From Bacteroidales bacterium UBA4772 (lineage in GTDB: Bacteria > Bacteroidota > Bacteroidia > Bacteroidales > VadinHA17), in contig DHHM01000006.1 in the NCBI GenBank assembly GCA_002403305.1, forward strand, positions 1-64,000: a stretch of 64,000 bases of DNA. Direction: 5' to 3'. The translations under genes and the position numbers were made by a program. This document shows, piece after piece, positions 41,801 through 49,869 of the stretch (position 1 is its first letter; every line of letters begins with the position of its first letter). The notes beneath the pieces are model-generated. The model was not told the origin of the DNA. It ran no database searches and was given only the letters and a program-made list of their open reading frames with translations.

Positions 41801-44080
41801 AACCCTCTCTCACTGACTATCAACGAAGGGGGGCCGGCAGGGCAGTTCACCATAGTGCTGACAGCCCAGCCCGTCGCAGACGTGGTGTTTGACCTTGTAA
41901 ATGCAGCACCTGTGCATACTACCCATCTCCCGCAGGTGACCTTTACCTCAGCAAACTGGAACATACCCTTAGTAGTCACCGTCACGGCCGTTGAGGATGC
42001 CCTTGATGCGGACCGAACTGACATCATTGCCGTGACCGTGAACCAGGCTCTTTCCGATAACAGTTTTGACGGCCTGGCTGCACAGAATGTCACTGTCAAT
42101 ATTGAGGACGATGATCCTCCTGTTATCACCGGATGTCCCGCGGATATCACCGTAAGCAATGACCCGGGCACCTGTTCGGCTGTCGTAAGCTGGACAGCTC
42201 CGGTCTCCACCGCAGCCATGGTATCGACTCATCTCCCCGGCTCAGCCTTACCGGTGGGAGTGACCACGGTGACTTACACATCCACTGACGACGACGGACT
42301 GGTTTCGATATGTTCATTTGATGTCACCGTCAATGATACCGAGCCTCCGGTCGTGGTCTGTGCCGATGCATCCGTCACTCTGGACGCGACTGGCAATGCT
42401 TCTATAGTTGCTGCTGATGTTCTTGCCGGTGCTCCGACAGACAACTGTGCCGTAGCATCAGTGACGCTGAGCCAGTCGTCATTCACATGTGCAGACCTGG
42501 GCAGTGTTACTGTCACTGTCACTGTCACCGATGCCAGCGGCAACACAGCCACATGTGATGCCACGGTGACTGTCAGTGATCCGTCACCTGCACCCTTTGA
42601 TGCCGGTCCTGATGCCGCCCTCTGCAGCTCTGAGACCGGATACCAGGTCACCGGGGCCTTCCACACCGGTGGTTCCGTCAGCTGGTACAGCAGCGGTGAC
42701 GGTACCTTTGACGACCTCACGGCAGACAATCCCTACTATACCTTCGGTCCTGCCGATTATACAGCCGGAACCGTCACCCTGACAATGGAGGTTACCGGAG
42801 CAGGCTCATGCGGGACGGTCACTGACGAGGCAGTCATTACGCTACATCCTCTGCCTGTGGTACAGGTTATGCAGCATGATGACATCAGCTGCACCGGACT
42901 GTCCGACGGTGAGATAGTATTGAGTGCGACCGGCAGTGCGGATCCGTACGCTTTCAGTATCGACGGTGCCCCGTTTCATGCGTCGGGCTCGTTCACCGGA
43001 CTTACGGCCGCGACTTACTATTTTGAGGTCATGGATGCGAACGGATGCATCACCGATACCAGCCTGACTGTCATTGAGCCTCTGCCATTTACGGCTACCC
43101 TTGACAGCTCAGGGAATGTCACATGCCACGGTGCCGGCGATGGTGCAGTCTATACCACACTCACCGGAGGGACGGCACCATACAGTATAATCTGGACGGG
43201 TCCTGACGGCTTCACAGCCTCATCGGCTGACATAGAAGGACTTGCCGGGGGTATCTATGAGGTAACGGTTACTGACCTAAACGGATGCGCCACATTTAAT
43301 TTCACACGGGAGATCACCGAGCCTGACGCTATGGCGATAACGGGAGTCACCCTCTCTGATTTCGGAGGGTTTGGTGTTTCCTGCCCCGAATCATATGATG
43401 GTTCTGTCGCTGTAACGGTAGCAGGTGGCACCCCGCCCCTGGTGTTGTCCTGGAGCGGTCCCGGTGGATTTACCTCCGATGCAGATGCCATCTCCTTCCT
43501 GCCGGCAGGTACTTACACACTCACCATCACCGATGGCAACGGTTGTGTGATGACCTCAGAGTACACTCTTTCTGCACCTGCAGCAATGAATATCACTGCT
43601 GAGACGGTGCCTGCTTCCTGTCCGGATACACGCGACGGAACCATTGATCTTACGGTTACCGGAGGGGCAGGAGAGCTTATCTTCCTGTGGAGTGACGGCA
43701 TCACCTCAGCTGACCGCAGCGGATTGCTGTCAGGTGATTACACCGTAGCTGTGACCGATGCCAACGGATGTTTGCAGCAACAGACTGTGACGGTTGGGGT
43801 GGCAGGCGTTGATTGCCTTACGGTATACGAGATAATAACACCCAACGGTGACGGCAGCAATGATACCTGGAGGATCAGGAACGCCGGCCTCTACCCGGAT
43901 GCCGAGGTGTTCGTCTATACCCGCTGGGGCAAGCTGGTCTATAACAGCAGAAACCTGGCAGATGAGTGGGATGGAAGATACAACGGCAAGCTGCTTCCCA
44001 ATGACTCGTATCACTATGTCATTCACCTGAATGACGGTTCAGAACCGCGGACAGGAGTAATCACGATAATCAGCAAATAA
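38801..44080 (+). CDS. Giant T9SS adhesin: LamG-like, Calx-beta, HYR and SprB repeats with type B sorting domain
   Basis: Starting at MKRTFLLPFLLAIVL gives 1,759 residues with a signal peptide (about 1-24). In order: a concanavalin-like domain (about 28-280: LWLRSDSL, WYDLSGH), a sandwich with HSHDVTGLAAYNG (about 280-425), about six Calx-beta-like repeats ending in calcium-type NDD motifs (about 426-1103), one or two HYR domains (PPVITGCPADITVSNDPG; about 1104-1260), a beta domain (about 1265-1355), about four SprB-like repeats each with GD/DG...NGC (about 1360-1665), and the gliding-motility C-terminal domain (about 1671-1759: ITPNGDGSNDTW, VYTRWGKLVYNS). This last domain directs export and anchoring by T9SS. 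It is a surface adhesin, paired with the PorP/SprF gene 19 bases downstream. Confidence 0.9.
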   Translation: MKRTFLLPFLLAIVLTLPPLTAEAQVGPGGVGSIVNTQLWLRSDSLIVIQPLYFVTSWYDLSGHMRDFGPVVMGQTVPSLTLDAVNGYPAVTFTDQGGVGGDFLGYNGSLGIAGSDAATVVIVARNSTAADEQNGGLYMGQKNLGGANAVRSYNLEYADAIRFNGHDQVFSDGHTAGDLKIIYYTNPSGASVSGYGAYLNGTPLTGSSSSGFVPSLVSNFALLGATQMNATFNPAGYFNGEMMEVVLFSGQLNDAERVVLHNNLGAKYLLPIADDHYAWEVTHSHDVTGLAAYNGTTFTNAWSTGMLSVTSPADLTDGEYLFFGHDKGGAKTWTTDEVPAPGTYRLAREWRFDETSDVGTVTISIPASSLPALPVGYPMVGIVTDDDGDFTSGAVMHRPTLTAGVYTLDLNITDGQHMAIIAFRPEVNFTVASDSGTEDITSVTVQAYLNYPHTADLTADYAATGGTATLGVDYNLAPGTITIASGSVSGSFTINVINDALVEPSETIVTTLSNPSAELSVGSQSSHTYTILNDDYVYASFSSASASGAEGNASAPVTSLEIVVSGGVISQPGSLIVMVSNGTASSADWSQTGNMVSIPAGDYTTPVSIPIPASVLTIMGDLTVEPDETVNLSMNTFVTVTAGTVVNSVYTIINDDNSTVSVAAETPTVDEGGPGAAGTGTFAFTLSNPVSTSRTVSYTVSGTAAPGADFVVLSGSVVIPAGALTYNLTLTTVADLIVEGDETVVITITGVSGAPAVSVNSTPAVITIADDDVPVILYSPAAVNMAEGSTATVEVWLESAPAAPVTIDVTTLMPGLLNISPATLTFNSSNYATHQVITLQSVENTSLGDQTDHLILSVNDALSHDTFDPLPDIDIPITIVNNDVASIVVNPVSVTVDENGTATFTVSLSAAPVSGSVTVDLISNNTDVATINITQLTFTTVNYNVPQTITVTGVNNNTVPDASTTISLAVNDALSDDGYDGVTAVVSVNVTNDDLAGFVVNPLSLTINEGGPAGQFTIVLTAQPVADVVFDLVNAAPVHTTHLPQVTFTSANWNIPLVVTVTAVEDALDADRTDIIAVTVNQALSDNSFDGLAAQNVTVNIEDDDPPVITGCPADITVSNDPGTCSAVVSWTAPVSTAAMVSTHLPGSALPVGVTTVTYTSTDDDGLVSICSFDVTVNDTEPPVVVCADASVTLDATGNASIVAADVLAGAPTDNCAVASVTLSQSSFTCADLGSVTVTVTVTDASGNTATCDATVTVSDPSPAPFDAGPDAALCSSETGYQVTGAFHTGGSVSWYSSGDGTFDDLTADNPYYTFGPADYTAGTVTLTMEVTGAGSCGTVTDEAVITLHPLPVVQVMQHDDISCTGLSDGEIVLSATGSADPYAFSIDGAPFHASGSFTGLTAATYYFEVMDANGCITDTSLTVIEPLPFTATLDSSGNVTCHGAGDGAVYTTLTGGTAPYSIIWTGPDGFTASSADIEGLAGGIYEVTVTDLNGCATFNFTREITEPDAMAITGVTLSDFGGFGVSCPESYDGSVAVTVAGGTPPLVLSWSGPGGFTSDADAISFLPAGTYTLTITDGNGCVMTSEYTLSAPAAMNITAETVPASCPDTRDGTIDLTVTGGAGELIFLWSDGITSADRSGLLSGDYTVAVTDANGCLQQQTVTVGVAGVDCLTVYEIITPNGDGSNDTWRIRNAGLYPDAEVFVYTRWGKLVYNSRNLADEWDGRYNGKLLPNDSYHYVIHLNDGSEPRTGVITIISK

Positions 44081-44099
44081 AACTAAACCGGAAGGAGAC

Positions 44100-45089
44100 A
44101 TGACACGACTGAAGATTATAACAGTGATTGGCCTTCTGGCATTCATGCCGGTGTTGTCAGGGCAGCAGTTCCCCATGTACAGTCAGTATATAATGAACGG
44201 CTTCCTCCTCAATCCCTCATATGCCGGCAGCGACTACTACACCACCTTCGGCCTTACCGTCCGTGAGCAGTGGATGAGTTTTCCCGAAGCGCCAAGCACA
44301 TATGCTGCATCCTTCCAGACCCGGATACTGAATGACAGCTACATCACAAAGTCGACTGCTGTCAGGAAGAAGATAAACAGACCCACCAGGGGTGGCAGGG
44401 TAGGCCTGGGAGGATACCTCTTCTCGGATCATAACGGGATAATGCACAGGACGGGATTGCAGATGGCATATGCCTATCATCTGCCCCTGGCAAATGAGCA
44501 GCAGCTGTCATTTGGGCTGTCGCTCAGTGCCTACCAGTATTTTGTTGACATCAGCGGTGCCCTGATGCCACCGGATGTTAATGACGAGTTGCTGAACAAC
44601 TATGATCAGGTTGTATATATTCCGGATGCCAACTTTGGTATAAGCTATATGACGAGAAGATACTATGCAGGTTTTTCGATGACCAATCTCTTCAGGGGAG
44701 CCCTGATGATCGGCAACGGAAGCGAGAACGGCCGCTCTCAGCTGGGACATTATTTCCTCACAGGAGGGATGAGATTCTATGCCGGATCCGATTGGATCAT
44801 CGAGCCGTCAGTAATGCTGAAATCGTCCGACATGGTTTTTAAATCGGCCCAGATGGATATCACTGCCAGGGTCTATTACAGGGAGGACTACTGGCTTGGC
44901 CTCTCATACCGGACAGAGGATGCTGTTGTTCTTATGGCCGGGTTGAAGGTTGACAGGTTCTATCTCGGATATGCATTTGACTTCACACTTTCGGAGATAC
45001 GCAGTTATACCTACGGTACCCACGAGCTGACGGTTCTGGCACGCTTTGGAGACAATCCGAGGAGGTACAGGTGGATCAACAGGTACTGA
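44100..45089 (+). CDS. PorP/SprF-family T9SS outer-membrane protein
   Basis: A 329-residue barrel with a signal peptide (to about residue 20, LSGQQ) and the family opening FPMYSQYIMNGFLLNPSYAG, followed by VREQWMSFPEAPSTYAASF and the GLGGYLFSDHNGIMHRTG strand pair. PorP/SprF proteins accompany type B T9SS cargo and are needed to attach or move it; each is usually encoded right next to its own adhesin, as here. The start has a strong GGAAGGAGA. Its end overlaps the next gene's GTG start by 19 bases. Confidence 0.93.
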   Translation: MTRLKIITVIGLLAFMPVLSGQQFPMYSQYIMNGFLLNPSYAGSDYYTTFGLTVREQWMSFPEAPSTYAASFQTRILNDSYITKSTAVRKKINRPTRGGRVGLGGYLFSDHNGIMHRTGLQMAYAYHLPLANEQQLSFGLSLSAYQYFVDISGALMPPDVNDELLNNYDQVVYIPDANFGISYMTRRYYAGFSMTNLFRGALMIGNGSENGRSQLGHYFLTGGMRFYAGSDWIIEPSVMLKSSDMVFKSAQMDITARVYYREDYWLGLSYRTEDAVVLMAGLKVDRFYLGYAFDFTLSEIRSYTYGTHELTVLARFGDNPRRYRWINRY

Positions 45090-46474
45090 TACGGCAGATC
45101 ATACTGTCATTTCTAATCGTCGCCGGCTGCCTTGCCTGCGACCCTCTTGCCAATCCTGTTTCCGGGAGAATTGAATTTTCTTCTGACACACTCTCTTTTG
45201 ATACGGTTTTTTCAGGCGTGGGCTCGGCCACAAAGGAGTTCAGGGCGATTAATCGCGGTAAGGAGCCGCTCCTTATTGACCGCATCTGGCTGGCAGGAGG
45301 AGAGGCATCACCCTTCAGACTGAATATCAACGGAGTACCATCGACAGAGATGGATGATCTGCTCCTGGCACAGGGCGACAGCCTCTTTGTCTTCGTGGAG
45401 GTCACAGTTGATCCTACGGGAGAAGAGAGTCCTGTCGCCGTCATTGACTCAGTGGTCTTTATGTCGGGAAGCTATGTCAGCCGTGTAATTCTTGAAGCCT
45501 GGGGCCAGGAGATCAGGCTTGTCGAAGGCGATGTTTACGGCAATGTCACCTGGACAGAAGGCAGGCCGTACGTCATCAGGGGCAGTCTTTTCGTCGACAC
45601 TGCCGCGGTGCTGACCATGGAACCGGGCACCAGGGTGTATTTCCATTATGATGCAGGCATGACCGTTGCAGGCACTCTACGGGCCCAGGGAACGGCGGAA
45701 AAACCGGTATTGCTGGCTACGGACAGGATCGAGCAGGAGTATACTGATGTTCCCGGACGGTGGAAAGGGATACTCTTCCTCGACTGCAGCAGGGGTAACG
45801 GACTGCATTTCACAGAGGTAAGGAACGCGGCTGTGGCCGTGAGGATTTCAGGCAGGGAGGGTTCGCTGCCCGATGTGGCGCTTGACGGCGCCAGACTCAT
45901 GCACAACTCCGTAGCCTCGCTGGTAGCCCGGCATGCCGATGTGTCAGCCGTTAACTCCCTCTTTGCCCACACCGGGTTTAGCACAGTATCTCTTGCCGGG
46001 GGAGGCAGTGGCAGCTTCATACACTGCACCGTGATGAACAGATGGGAATACGGTTACCGTACAGAGCCGGCAATGTTCATAGGTCTCGACGACGGAACAC
46101 TGCCTGAGGTTACGGTGCTCAATTCAGTCATATCCGGTACCCTGAACAACGAGGTCACCATTGACGCCAGCGCGACTGAGGCAGCCGGCAGCTTCAGGGC
46201 TGACAGCTCGATGATAAGGGTGGACACCCTGGCTGCTGACTGGTATACCTCACCTCTATTCAGGGATGTGTTTACCACCGGAACGTTGCGTTTTATTGAT
46301 GAAGCTGCATGGGATTACCGGCCTGACACCCTGTCGCCGTTACTTGATATCGCAGGCAGGGAGGAGGCTGCTGCATGGCCGTATGACATCCGGCAGAAGC
46401 CTCGTCCCTCTGGCAACGGACCGGATATGGGAGCCTACGAGAGACAACCGGGAGAAAAGAGACCGGAAAAGTGA
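45071..46474 (+). CDS. Lipoprotein with right-handed beta-helix
   Basis: 467 residues from a GTG start that has a strong GGAGGT ten bases upstream. The lipobox is FLIVAGC, giving an outer-membrane lipoprotein. An Ig-like domain (about 30-140: FDTVFSGVGSATKEFRAINRG, the shape seen in ASH/HYDIN-like domains) precedes a parallel beta-helix (about 150-440) with repeated short strands, such as VLTMEPGTRVYFHYDAGMTV and GTLRAQGTAEKPVLL, ending in PDMGAYER, the typical close of such helices. Beta-helices of this type bind or cut polysaccharide, but no catalytic set is evident. It is translationally coupled to the PorP gene and probably belongs to the adhesin unit. Confidence 0.8.
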   Translation: MDQQVLIRQIILSFLIVAGCLACDPLANPVSGRIEFSSDTLSFDTVFSGVGSATKEFRAINRGKEPLLIDRIWLAGGEASPFRLNINGVPSTEMDDLLLAQGDSLFVFVEVTVDPTGEESPVAVIDSVVFMSGSYVSRVILEAWGQEIRLVEGDVYGNVTWTEGRPYVIRGSLFVDTAAVLTMEPGTRVYFHYDAGMTVAGTLRAQGTAEKPVLLATDRIEQEYTDVPGRWKGILFLDCSRGNGLHFTEVRNAAVAVRISGREGSLPDVALDGARLMHNSVASLVARHADVSAVNSLFAHTGFSTVSLAGGGSGSFIHCTVMNRWEYGYRTEPAMFIGLDDGTLPEVTVLNSVISGTLNNEVTIDASATEAAGSFRADSSMIRVDTLAADWYTSPLFRDVFTTGTLRFIDEAAWDYRPDTLSPLLDIAGREEAAAWPYDIRQKPRPSGNGPDMGAYERQPGEKRPEK

Positions 46475-46491
46475 GACTCTAATCCTGAGAT

Positions 46492-47499
46492 ATGAGGGCT
46501 GCGATAATAATCTTGCTGATAGTGGCTGCTTTGCCTCATGCCCGGGCCCAGGAGTTCAGCGTCATGTTCTATAACGTAGAAAACCTCTTTGACACTTCCG
46601 ATGACACAACCAGGAATGACGATGAGTTTCTGCCTAGCGGTAGCCGGCGCTGGACAGGCACCCGGTACCGGAAGAAGATAGCAGGAGTGTCAAGGGTCAT
46701 CGCCGCAGCAGGGGAGTGGGAGTTGCCGGCAGTGATAGGTATGTGCGAGGTGGAGAACGAAAAGGTGGTAAAGGATCTGGCATACAGCACTCTGCTCTCG
46801 GCAGGCAATTACGGGATAGTCCACCGCGAGTCACCCGATCCCCGGGGCATTGACCTGGCTCTGCTCTTCCGCCGGGAGATGTTCAGGATCGAAGCAGTCA
46901 GATCATGGGTGCCGGAGAGGAGTGAAGACTCTCGCTGGGAATCCAGAAACCTGCTTTATGTGAAGATGATCATGGATGACGACACGCTTCACGTAATCCT
47001 GTGCCACCTCCCATCCAGAAGGGGAGGGGTGCTGGCAGCGGAGAAGCTGAGGGAGGAGATGGCAGAGCTGGTCAGGTTCAAGACAGACTCTGTCAGGAAC
47101 GCCTCTGCCGATGCTTCAGTGATTGTAATGGGCGATTTCAACGCACGGCCCGATGATAAAATAATGACAGAGATGGCAGGAGATGAGCTGCTTGTGAATG
47201 CAGCAAAGGGGCTCTCTGCCGGTGGAGAGGGGTCATACCGTTTCCAGGGCACCTGGGAGGTGATTGACCAGATTCTGATGACAACTGCAATGACCGACGG
47301 CAGCGGGTCATTCATGGCTGAACCGGGATCATTCAGGAGTGTCTCCGCTCCCTTCATGCTTACTGTCGACCCAGATTATCCGGGGAAGAAGCCCTTTGCC
47401 ACATACGGCGGTTTCAGATGGGCAGGAGGATATTCGGATCACCTGCCGGTGATGATAACAGTGAGACGCCGGATGGGTGCCTCGAGGGACCCTGAATGA
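46492..47499 (+). CDS. Secreted endonuclease/exonuclease/phosphatase-family protein
   Basis: A 335-residue protein with a signal peptide (LIVAALPHARA, then QEFSV). The EEP fold motifs are FYNVENLFDT at the start, GMCEVENEKV with the metal-binding Glu, HLPSRRGG with a His, VMGDFNARPDD with Asp and Asn, and the final YSDHLPVMITV with the catalytic Asp-His pair. Proteins of this type in Bacteroidota are annotated as endonucleases, but the superfamily also covers phosphoesterases, and the substrate is unknown. It follows the beta-helix lipoprotein by 17 bases and may be part of the same secretion unit. Confidence 0.88.
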   Translation: MRAAIIILLIVAALPHARAQEFSVMFYNVENLFDTSDDTTRNDDEFLPSGSRRWTGTRYRKKIAGVSRVIAAAGEWELPAVIGMCEVENEKVVKDLAYSTLLSAGNYGIVHRESPDPRGIDLALLFRREMFRIEAVRSWVPERSEDSRWESRNLLYVKMIMDDDTLHVILCHLPSRRGGVLAAEKLREEMAELVRFKTDSVRNASADASVIVMGDFNARPDDKIMTEMAGDELLVNAAKGLSAGGEGSYRFQGTWEVIDQILMTTAMTDGSGSFMAEPGSFRSVSAPFMLTVDPDYPGKKPFATYGGFRWAGGYSDHLPVMITVRRRMGASRDPE

Positions 47500-47562
47500 T
47501 CTCTGAAGTATCGTCGATATTCACTGTTTTTGCAGGAGAGATCTCTGAGATTCCGGCGGTGC

Positions 47563-48975
47563 TTACCGTGGTTCCAGGCCGAGCTCCCTGCCCTTTTGGA
47601 TCATGAACTCCCTGGCGGCCTTGTGATCATTGGGAATCACGCCGTCAAGGATAGCCTCCTTTATGGCGCTTTTTATCACCCCGACCATCGGCCCGGGTGG
47701 TATGCCGAAAACCTCGATGATCTCATCACCGTGCACAGGGGGCTGGAAGGTCCTGACCGCATCCTTCTCCTCTATCTCACGCAGCTTCCTGCGTACCAGG
47801 GCGAAGTTGTCACGGTGCTTCTGCACCTTCATCCTGTTCCCCGAGGTGATATCTGCCTCACATAGCAGCATGAGATCGTCAATGTCATCGCCGGCTTCGA
47901 ACAGCAGCCTTCTGACAGCTGAGTCGGTGACCTCATCCTGAACGAGGGCAATCGGCCTGAGATGCAGTCCCACCAGCTTTTTGACGTACTTCATCCTGTC
48001 GTTGAGAGGCAGCTTCAGTCGTTTGAATATGTCAGGCACCATCTTCGCACCGAGAAACTCATGCCCGTGGAAGGTCCACCCGGTTCCGGGAACAAACTTT
48101 TTGGTAAGAGGCTTTGCGACATCATGGAGCAGGGCTGCCCAGCGAAGCCACAGGTCATCACTCTTCTCCGCGGTGTTGTCCAATACCTTCAGAGTATGAT
48201 GAAAGTTATCCTTATGACCTTTGCCATCCTTATCCTCAACCCCCTTTAGTTTTGAGATCTCGGGAAGGATAAGAGGAAGGAGTCCTGTCTGATCGAGTAA
48301 CAGAAATCCGTCTGAAGGGGTTGCGGCCGCCATGATCTTGTTTAGCTCGGTGGTAATCCTCTCTGCTGACACAATACTCATCCTGTTCGCATTGCGTGTG
48401 ATGGATGCCAGTGTACCCTCTTCGATCCGGAAGCCAAGCCGGGCCGCAAACCTGACTGCCCTCATCATCCTGAGGGGATCATCGCTAAAGGTGGTGTCAG
48501 GATCAAGAGGGGTGCGTATAATACCATTACGGATATCCTCAATGCCTCCGAAAGGATCGAGCACCTCACCGGGATTAGCTTTGTTAAGGCTTATTGCAAG
48601 AGCGTTGATTGTGAAATCGCGCCTGTTCTGGTCATCCTCAAGGCTTCCGGGAGTGACTGAAGGTTTACGCGAGTCCGCTGAGTATGATTCCTTCCTTGCA
48701 CCCACAAACTCAATGTCATAGTTCTGGTACCGGAACATGGCAGTCCCGAATGTCTTGAAGACGGTAACCCTGATGTCTCTGCTTATCTCACGGGCCACGG
48801 TTCGCGCCATTGCCGGTCCGTCACCGAGAACGACTATATCAATATCCTTGTCGGGGTGTTCCCTGCCCATGATATAATCGCGCACAAAGCCGCCTATGAC
48901 GTATGCCTCGACCTGCTCCCTGTCGGCTACCAGTGCTATAACCTCAAAAATCCTGTCATCAGGGAAGATGTTCAT
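47563..48975 (-). CDS. cca: CCA-adding enzyme / tRNA nucleotidyltransferase with HD domain
   Basis: A 470-residue class II nucleotidyltransferase that adds or repairs the CCA end of tRNA. Seen: the nucleotidyl site GGFVRDYIMG with DKDIDIVVLG carrying the two catalytic Asp, RRDFTINALAI, the neck-domain DPFGGIEDIRNGIIRTPLDP and DDPLRMMRAVRFAARLGF, and an HD phosphohydrolase domain (RWAALLHDVAKP) that trims 2',3'-cyclic ends. It could in principle be a poly(A) polymerase relative, but no second copy is visible. The window's tRNA-Val lacks an encoded CCA, in keeping with the need for this enzyme. Confidence 0.92.
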   Translation of the reverse strand: MNIFPDDRIFEVIALVADREQVEAYVIGGFVRDYIMGREHPDKDIDIVVLGDGPAMARTVAREISRDIRVTVFKTFGTAMFRYQNYDIEFVGARKESYSADSRKPSVTPGSLEDDQNRRDFTINALAISLNKANPGEVLDPFGGIEDIRNGIIRTPLDPDTTFSDDPLRMMRAVRFAARLGFRIEEGTLASITRNANRMSIVSAERITTELNKIMAAATPSDGFLLLDQTGLLPLILPEISKLKGVEDKDGKGHKDNFHHTLKVLDNTAEKSDDLWLRWAALLHDVAKPLTKKFVPGTGWTFHGHEFLGAKMVPDIFKRLKLPLNDRMKYVKKLVGLHLRPIALVQDEVTDSAVRRLLFEAGDDIDDLMLLCEADITSGNRMKVQKHRDNFALVRRKLREIEEKDAVRTFQPPVHGDEIIEVFGIPPGPMVGVIKSAIKEAILDGVIPNDHKAAREFMIQKGRELGLEPR

Positions 48976-49126
48976 ATATTATGCATGACAATTTAACCGT
49001 AAACCGTGACAAAATTACAATTTATAGCCTAACTTGTAGAAAAATTACTCCGTCGGGCCTCACGGCACAACAATTGCATCTCTGAACATAATTCATAAAA
49101 ATCTGTTAAACAATAAAAAATAAGAT

Positions 49127-49489
49127 ATGGCAGAGCATTTGACAAAAGAGACATTTCTTGAGAAGGTATTCAATTACGAACAGAACAAAGAGTGGAAATA
49201 TTCAGGCGACAAGCCTTGCATAATCGATTTTTATGCTGACTGGTGCGGCCCCTGTAAGATGGTAGCACCTGTTATTGAGGAGCTGTCAAAAGAGTACGAA
49301 GATAAACTTTACGTTTATAAGATTGATACTGAGGCAGAACAGGAGCTTGCATCAGTGTTCGGGATAAGGAGTATTCCTTCACTGTTGTTTGTTCCCCTGG
49401 AGGGACAGCCACAGATGGCAATGGGAGCACTGCCGAAGGAATCTTTTGAAAAGGCGTTCAAGGATATATTTGGTATAGAAAAAAACTGA
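49127..49489 (+). CDS. trxA: Thioredoxin
   Basis: A 120-residue cytoplasmic thioredoxin. The active site is DWCGPCKMVAPV with Cys40 and Cys43. The cis-Pro segment is RSIPSLLF, and the family fold is complete. A longer N-terminal helix (AEHLTKETFLEKVFNYEQNK) than in E. coli is common in Bacteroidota. It reduces protein disulfides using thioredoxin reductase, which is not in this window. No signal peptide is present. The gene is single, with a strong hairpin about 130 bases after the stop. Confidence 0.95.
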   Translation: MAEHLTKETFLEKVFNYEQNKEWKYSGDKPCIIDFYADWCGPCKMVAPVIEELSKEYEDKLYVYKIDTEAEQELASVFGIRSIPSLLFVPLEGQPQMAMGALPKESFEKAFKDIFGIEKN

Positions 49490-49619
49490 ATTGTTGAAAA
49501 AAGATCTATTTTTTCTTCATTTTTACGAAACAAAAGCTTAACTTTTACGTTTAATATATTGAAGGTAGTTTTCTAACAGAAGAGTTAGTTTTCTGGAATT
49601 TAGGTTAGGGTTTCGAGTT

Positions 49620-49650
49620 GAAGCCCCGCTGCGGCGGGGCTTCCTTGTTT
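49620..49650 (+). terminator. Hairpin between trxA and xseB
   Basis: GAAGCCCCGC (49620-49629) and GCGGGGCTTC (49634-49643) form a perfect 10-base stem with a TGCG loop, followed by CTTGTTT. It lies between convergent genes and could serve both, although the T-run is short. Confidence 0.8.
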
Positions 49651-49665
49651 CATGACCTCAGGGAT

Positions 49666-49866
49666 TTATGACTTGAGGTCATTAATTATTCCATCAATCT
49701 TTTCCTCTGTCTCCCTGAGTCTCTGACGGCATATTTTTATCAGTTCAGCTGCCTTCCGGATATTATCCGACAGCCTGTCAATATCCGGTTCTCCCTCTTC
49801 AATATTTTTCAGGATCTCCTCTATCTGTTTTACAGCCTGGTTGAATCCGATTTCTTTCTTTGCCAT
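49666..49866 (-). CDS. xseB: Exodeoxyribonuclease VII small subunit
   Basis: A 66-residue helical protein of the XseB family (FNQAVKQIEEILKNIEEGEPD, then a coiled-coil helix with LIKICRQRLRETEEKI). Several copies bind one XseA subunit to form the nuclease that cuts single-stranded DNA to short oligonucleotides. It begins three bases after the xseA stop and is the last gene of this operon. Confidence 0.93.
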   Translation of the reverse strand: MAKKEIGFNQAVKQIEEILKNIEEGEPDIDRLSDNIRKAAELIKICRQRLRETEEKIDGIINDLKS

Positions 49867-49869
49867 TTG

